DNA of 54,224 nucleotides from Acidobacteriaceae bacterium (GTDB lineage Bacteria > Acidobacteriota > Terriglobia > Terriglobales > Acidobacteriaceae): NCBI GenBank assembly GCA_003140235.1, contig PLJN01000148.1, positions 1-54,224 on the forward strand, written 5' to 3'. The notes below the pieces were generated by a model. The model was not told where the DNA came from. It ran no database searches and worked only from the letters and a program-made list of their open reading frames with translations. Shown here one piece after another: positions 51,878-54,224 of this stretch (the stretch's first letter is position 1; the number at the start of each line of letters is the position of its first letter). A program made the position numbers and the translations under genes.

Positions 51878-52935
51878 CTTCCTGCCGGTATCCCGTTCGG
51901 ATACAGCAAAATCTTACTCGCTTCACCGCTCTTTAGCCGGTCCATGCATTTATTGAAATCCGTCATGGCCATGCGGTCGGTGATGACCGGGTCCAGATCG
52001 AGCTTATGGGCTTTGAGCAGGGCGTTCATCTGGTACCAGGTCTTGTACATCAGGCGTCCGTTGATGCCTTGAACAATGGCGCCTTTGAAAATAATGTCGT
52101 CGGCCAGGTTCAGCTCCATTGGCTTAGAAGGAATACCCAGCAACGAAGCTCTGCCGCCGAGCCGCAGAATCTTAAAGCCCAGGCGGATGGCATCGGGATG
52201 GCCGGACATTTCCAGCACAACGTCCACGCCGGTCCCTTCTGTCACCTGCATCACTTTTTCGTAGACGTTGTCGTGCGTGGGGTCGAGAACATAATCGGCC
52301 TTCATTTCTTTCGCCAGCTTGCGCCGGTGGTCGTTGGTCTCCAGAGCAAAGACCCCACTCGCTCCGCAGGCGCGGGCCACGGCAATGGCAAATAGCCCGA
52401 TCGGTCCACAGCCGATAATGGCCACGGTCTTGGCGGCAATCTCGCCGGCCAGCACGGTATGCACAGCGTTGCCCAGAGGATCGAGCACGCTGGCGTAATC
52501 GGCGGGAATGGCGGGATCAATCTTCCATATATTCGATTCCGGAATCTTTACGTATTCGGCGAAAGCGCCGTCGGCGTCCACGCCGATGATCTTGACGTGC
52601 TGGCAGATGTGGCCCTCGCCCGTACGGCACTGGTAGCACTTGCCACAGGCCACATGCATTTCCGCCGAAACAAAATCGCCTTCTTTGACTGTGGTGACAT
52701 TCTTGCCAATGGCCACCACGTCTCCGCAAAACTCGTGGCCAGGGATCAGCGGCGGCTTGATGCGGTTCTGCGCCCACTGGTCCCAGTTGTAAATATGCAG
52801 ATCGGTGCCGCAGACGGAGGCCACTTTCACTTTTACCAGCACGTCGTCCGGGCCAATTTGTGGGACCGGCACTTGGCGCAACTCAGCTCCCGGCGCAGCC
52901 TCCGGTTTTACGACAGCTAGCATGGTTTCAGGCAT
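51874..52935 (-). CDS. tdh: L-threonine 3-dehydrogenase
   Basis: 353 residues, zinc-dependent MDR family. Oxidises threonine to 2-amino-3-ketobutyrate with NAD. Catalytic zinc ligands C42 (VCGTDLHIYNWDQWAQ), H67 and E68 (PGHEFCGDV); structural zinc Cys at 97, 100, 103, 111; NAD-binding GCGPIGLFAIAVA near 170. Length and motifs fit TDH well. First gene of tdh-kbl. No regulator seen in the 100 bases upstream. Confidence 0.95.
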   Translation of the reverse strand: MPETMLAVVKPEAAPGAELRQVPVPQIGPDDVLVKVKVASVCGTDLHIYNWDQWAQNRIKPPLIPGHEFCGDVVAIGKNVTTVKEGDFVSAEMHVACGKCYQCRTGEGHICQHVKIIGVDADGAFAEYVKIPESNIWKIDPAIPADYASVLDPLGNAVHTVLAGEIAAKTVAIIGCGPIGLFAIAVARACGASGVFALETNDHRRKLAKEMKADYVLDPTHDNVYEKVMQVTEGTGVDVVLEMSGHPDAIRLGFKILRLGGRASLLGIPSKPMELNLADDIIFKGAIVQGINGRLMYKTWYQMNALLKAHKLDLDPVITDRMAMTDFNKCMDRLKSGEASKILLYPNGIPAGS

Positions 52936-53035
52936 CAGGTTCCTAGTGAGTGCGGATGATGAAAAGGCAAACTATTCATTTTAACAAATGCAGGCGCATC
53001 TCCCCGGCGCCCGTTGATTCGTGGCGGCGGCTCTC

Positions 53036-53365
53036 CTACTTGTAGTGAATCATGTAAAGGATTTGCCCGGAGGTCTTGGAAAGCTTTACTTCCGCTGTGC
53101 CGCCGTCGCAAGCGGGAGCCCCGCAGTGCAGAGTCCCGGCAACGGTCCATACATCGGCTTGAAGCACCGCCTTGAACGGACGCTCGGAAGCGATTTGTTT
53201 TTCGCCATAAACCGGGACCAATATGGCTTCTGCAATTTTCACCGCAGTTTCTGCGGTGGGTACATAACCGTCCTTGGGCTGAAAAGAGGGTGCTCGACCC
53301 GTCTGTGAAGAAGCGGAACTCAGTATTATTCCAAACATTACGACGGCGAATAGCGTGGCTTTCAT
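53036..53365 (-). CDS. Secreted NTF2-fold / YbbC-YhhH-like small protein
   Basis: 109 residues from the ATG at 53365 (AGAGG 8 bases upstream); a GTG three codons earlier is possible. Signal peptide about 1-21. The mature part (GYVPTAETAVKIAEAILVPV, then DVWTVAGTLH, ending SGQILYMIHYK) matches the NTF2-fold immunity type seen in polymorphic toxin systems. No toxin gene is adjacent, so an immunity role here is unproven; a free-standing periplasmic protein is equally likely. Confidence 0.65.
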   Translation of the reverse strand: MKATLFAVVMFGIILSSASSQTGRAPSFQPKDGYVPTAETAVKIAEAILVPVYGEKQIASERPFKAVLQADVWTVAGTLHCGAPACDGGTAEVKLSKTSGQILYMIHYK

Positions 53366-53479
53366 GCCAGACACCTCTTAAATTATTCTAGTTTCCCAAT
53401 CGTTTTGAGTTTAGCAAGAATGAAGAAGCGCTAAAGTCCCCACCGGGTTATGATGTCGAACTCAGAGGAGAAAACATTT

Positions 53480-54073
53480 ATGGCCAAGAAAGATCCTCGT
53501 ATAGACGCCTACATCGGCAAAGCCGCCGGTTTTGCCAAACCAATTCTGAAGCACTTGCGCGCCCTGGTCCACGCAGGCTGTCCGGACGTGGAAGAGACCA
53601 TGAAATGGAGCTTCCCGCACTTTGACTATAACGGCATCATGTGCAGTATGGCCGCGTTTAAGCAGCATTGCGCTTTCGGATTCTGGAAAGGCGCGCTCAT
53701 TGCTTCCACCAAGCCCGAGGCCATGGGCCAGTTCGGACGCATCACCAGCCTCAACGACCTGCCTAAAGACAGCGTGATCATCGGCTATGTGAAGGAAGCG
53801 GTGCGATTGAATGGCGAGGGAGTCAAGCTGCCGCCCCGGCCCAAGCGGCGCAAAGAAGCCTTGCGAATCCCTGCTGAACTTAAGATGGCGCTCAAGAAGG
53901 TTTCCGCTGCCAAAACCAAGTTTGCCGAGTTTAGTCCCAGCCAGCAGCGCGAATATGCGGAGTGGATCACTGAGGCCAAGACGAAAGAAACCCGCGCCAA
54001 GCGGCTTGCTACGGCTGTTACCTGGATCAAAGACGGGAAGCCTAGAAATTGGAAGTACATGAAGTCGTCGTGA
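53480..54073 (+). CDS. YdeI/OmpD-associated (DUF1801 plus OmdA) family protein
   Basis: 197 residues from the ATG at 53480 (AGAGGAG upstream). DUF1801 domain at about 10-115 (VEETMKWSFPHFDYNGIMCS, FGFWKGALIAS) and a C-terminal OmdA helical part (FSPSQQREYAEWITEAKTKE, then AVTWIKDGK). Cytoplasmic. E. coli YdeI is tied to peptide and acid stress through unclear means; no direct function is known. Single gene, divergent from the NTF2-like gene, followed by the start of a 10-base-type repeat. Confidence 0.83.
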   Translation: MAKKDPRIDAYIGKAAGFAKPILKHLRALVHAGCPDVEETMKWSFPHFDYNGIMCSMAAFKQHCAFGFWKGALIASTKPEAMGQFGRITSLNDLPKDSVIIGYVKEAVRLNGEGVKLPPRPKRRKEALRIPAELKMALKKVSAAKTKFAEFSPSQQREYAEWITEAKTKETRAKRLATAVTWIKDGKPRNWKYMKSS

Positions 54074-54096
54074 TCTTTCCGGCTGGAAAACCTTAC

Positions 54097-54224
54097 CGCT
54101 GACGCTGATAACGCTGATTGAGGCGGGCGTTGGTGCGTCGCGAAAACTCTTGGTCTTTAATTCCCGAGCGGCATCATAGCAGATGCCTGCCAGAGGGATG
54201 CACAATCATTCACAAAAATCAGCG
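54097..54224. repeat. CGCTGAT repeat element running to the window edge
   Basis: CGCTGA, CGCTGAT, CGCTGAT lie at 54097-54118. At the right end of the window AATCAGCG (54217-54224) is the exact complement of CGCTGATT, suggesting the opening of the opposite arm, cut by the edge. It starts 23 bases after the stop codon of the YdeI-like gene. Spacing of the units (6 and 9 bases) is less regular than in the other elements. I see no gene in the loop. Confidence 0.6.

Noticed and set aside
53036-53365. Toxin-immunity module
   Set aside because: Only the NTF2-like protein is present; neighbours are tdh and a YdeI-like gene, neither of which is a toxin.

Overview
The window looks like chromosomal DNA of a free-living Gram-negative bacterium, most probably an acidobacterium related to the Koribacter/Angelobacter group. 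That is an inference from gene content (carboxypeptidase-regulatory-like secreted proteins, FecR/YXWGXW protein, a MoxR-DUF58-DUF4129-DUF4350-SpoIIM-RDD cluster, many lipoproteins and TPR/HEAT proteins) and from the style of the intergenic repeats; no rRNA or other phylogenetic marker is present. I see no prophage, insertion sequence, CRISPR array, tRNA or rRNA.

Layout. 1-15.5 kb: the 3' part of an ECF sigma factor gene with a small membrane protein, a zinc-less quinone-reductase-type dehydrogenase, a GlsB/YeaQ membrane protein, a large secreted FecR-like proline-rich protein, a class A penicillin-binding protein, a 52-residue metallothionein, a two-BON-domain lipoprotein, a HEAT-repeat protein, a frameshifted small secreted protein, a CDP-alcohol phosphatidyltransferase, and a GH20 hexosaminidase co-directional with a secreted amidohydrolase. 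15.6-27.4 kb: a tightly packed cluster of two paralogous membrane proteins, DUF4129, DUF4350, MoxR ATPase and DUF58, then an antisense SpoIIM-like gene wedged with no spacing on either side, then RDD and a 1027-residue TPR protein. 27.5-40.9 kb: LOG family protein, thiamine phosphate synthase, holin-like membrane protein, acetamidase/formamidase, M1-like aminopeptidase, TPR/peptidase-MA protein, a gene broken by an in-frame TGA, two overlapping carboxypeptidase-regulatory-like genes, a Sel1 protein and a secreted unknown.

41-54.2 kb: metabolic operons. etfB-etfA-ETF:quinone oxidoreductase (electrons from acyl-CoA and similar dehydrogenases to quinone), pyrR-pyrB-pyrC (pyrimidine synthesis), tdh-kbl (threonine to glycine plus acetyl-CoA), a DHH phosphoesterase with a membrane protein, and two small peripheral genes.

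The most unusual signal is not a protein. In the second half of the window (39.8-54.2 kb) almost every sizeable intergenic gap holds a micro-tandem repeat, usually with a second copy in inverted orientation. Units have a fixed period of 7, 8 or 10 bases. The 10-base class consists of a constant 7-mer (CGCGAAT, CGCAGAT, or ATCAGCG/ATTCGCG on the other arm) followed by three variable bases. Several lie on or directly after a stop codon (etfA, pyrB, tdh), and at etf-QO and pyrC they appear to take the place of a normal leader with a Shine-Dalgarno site.
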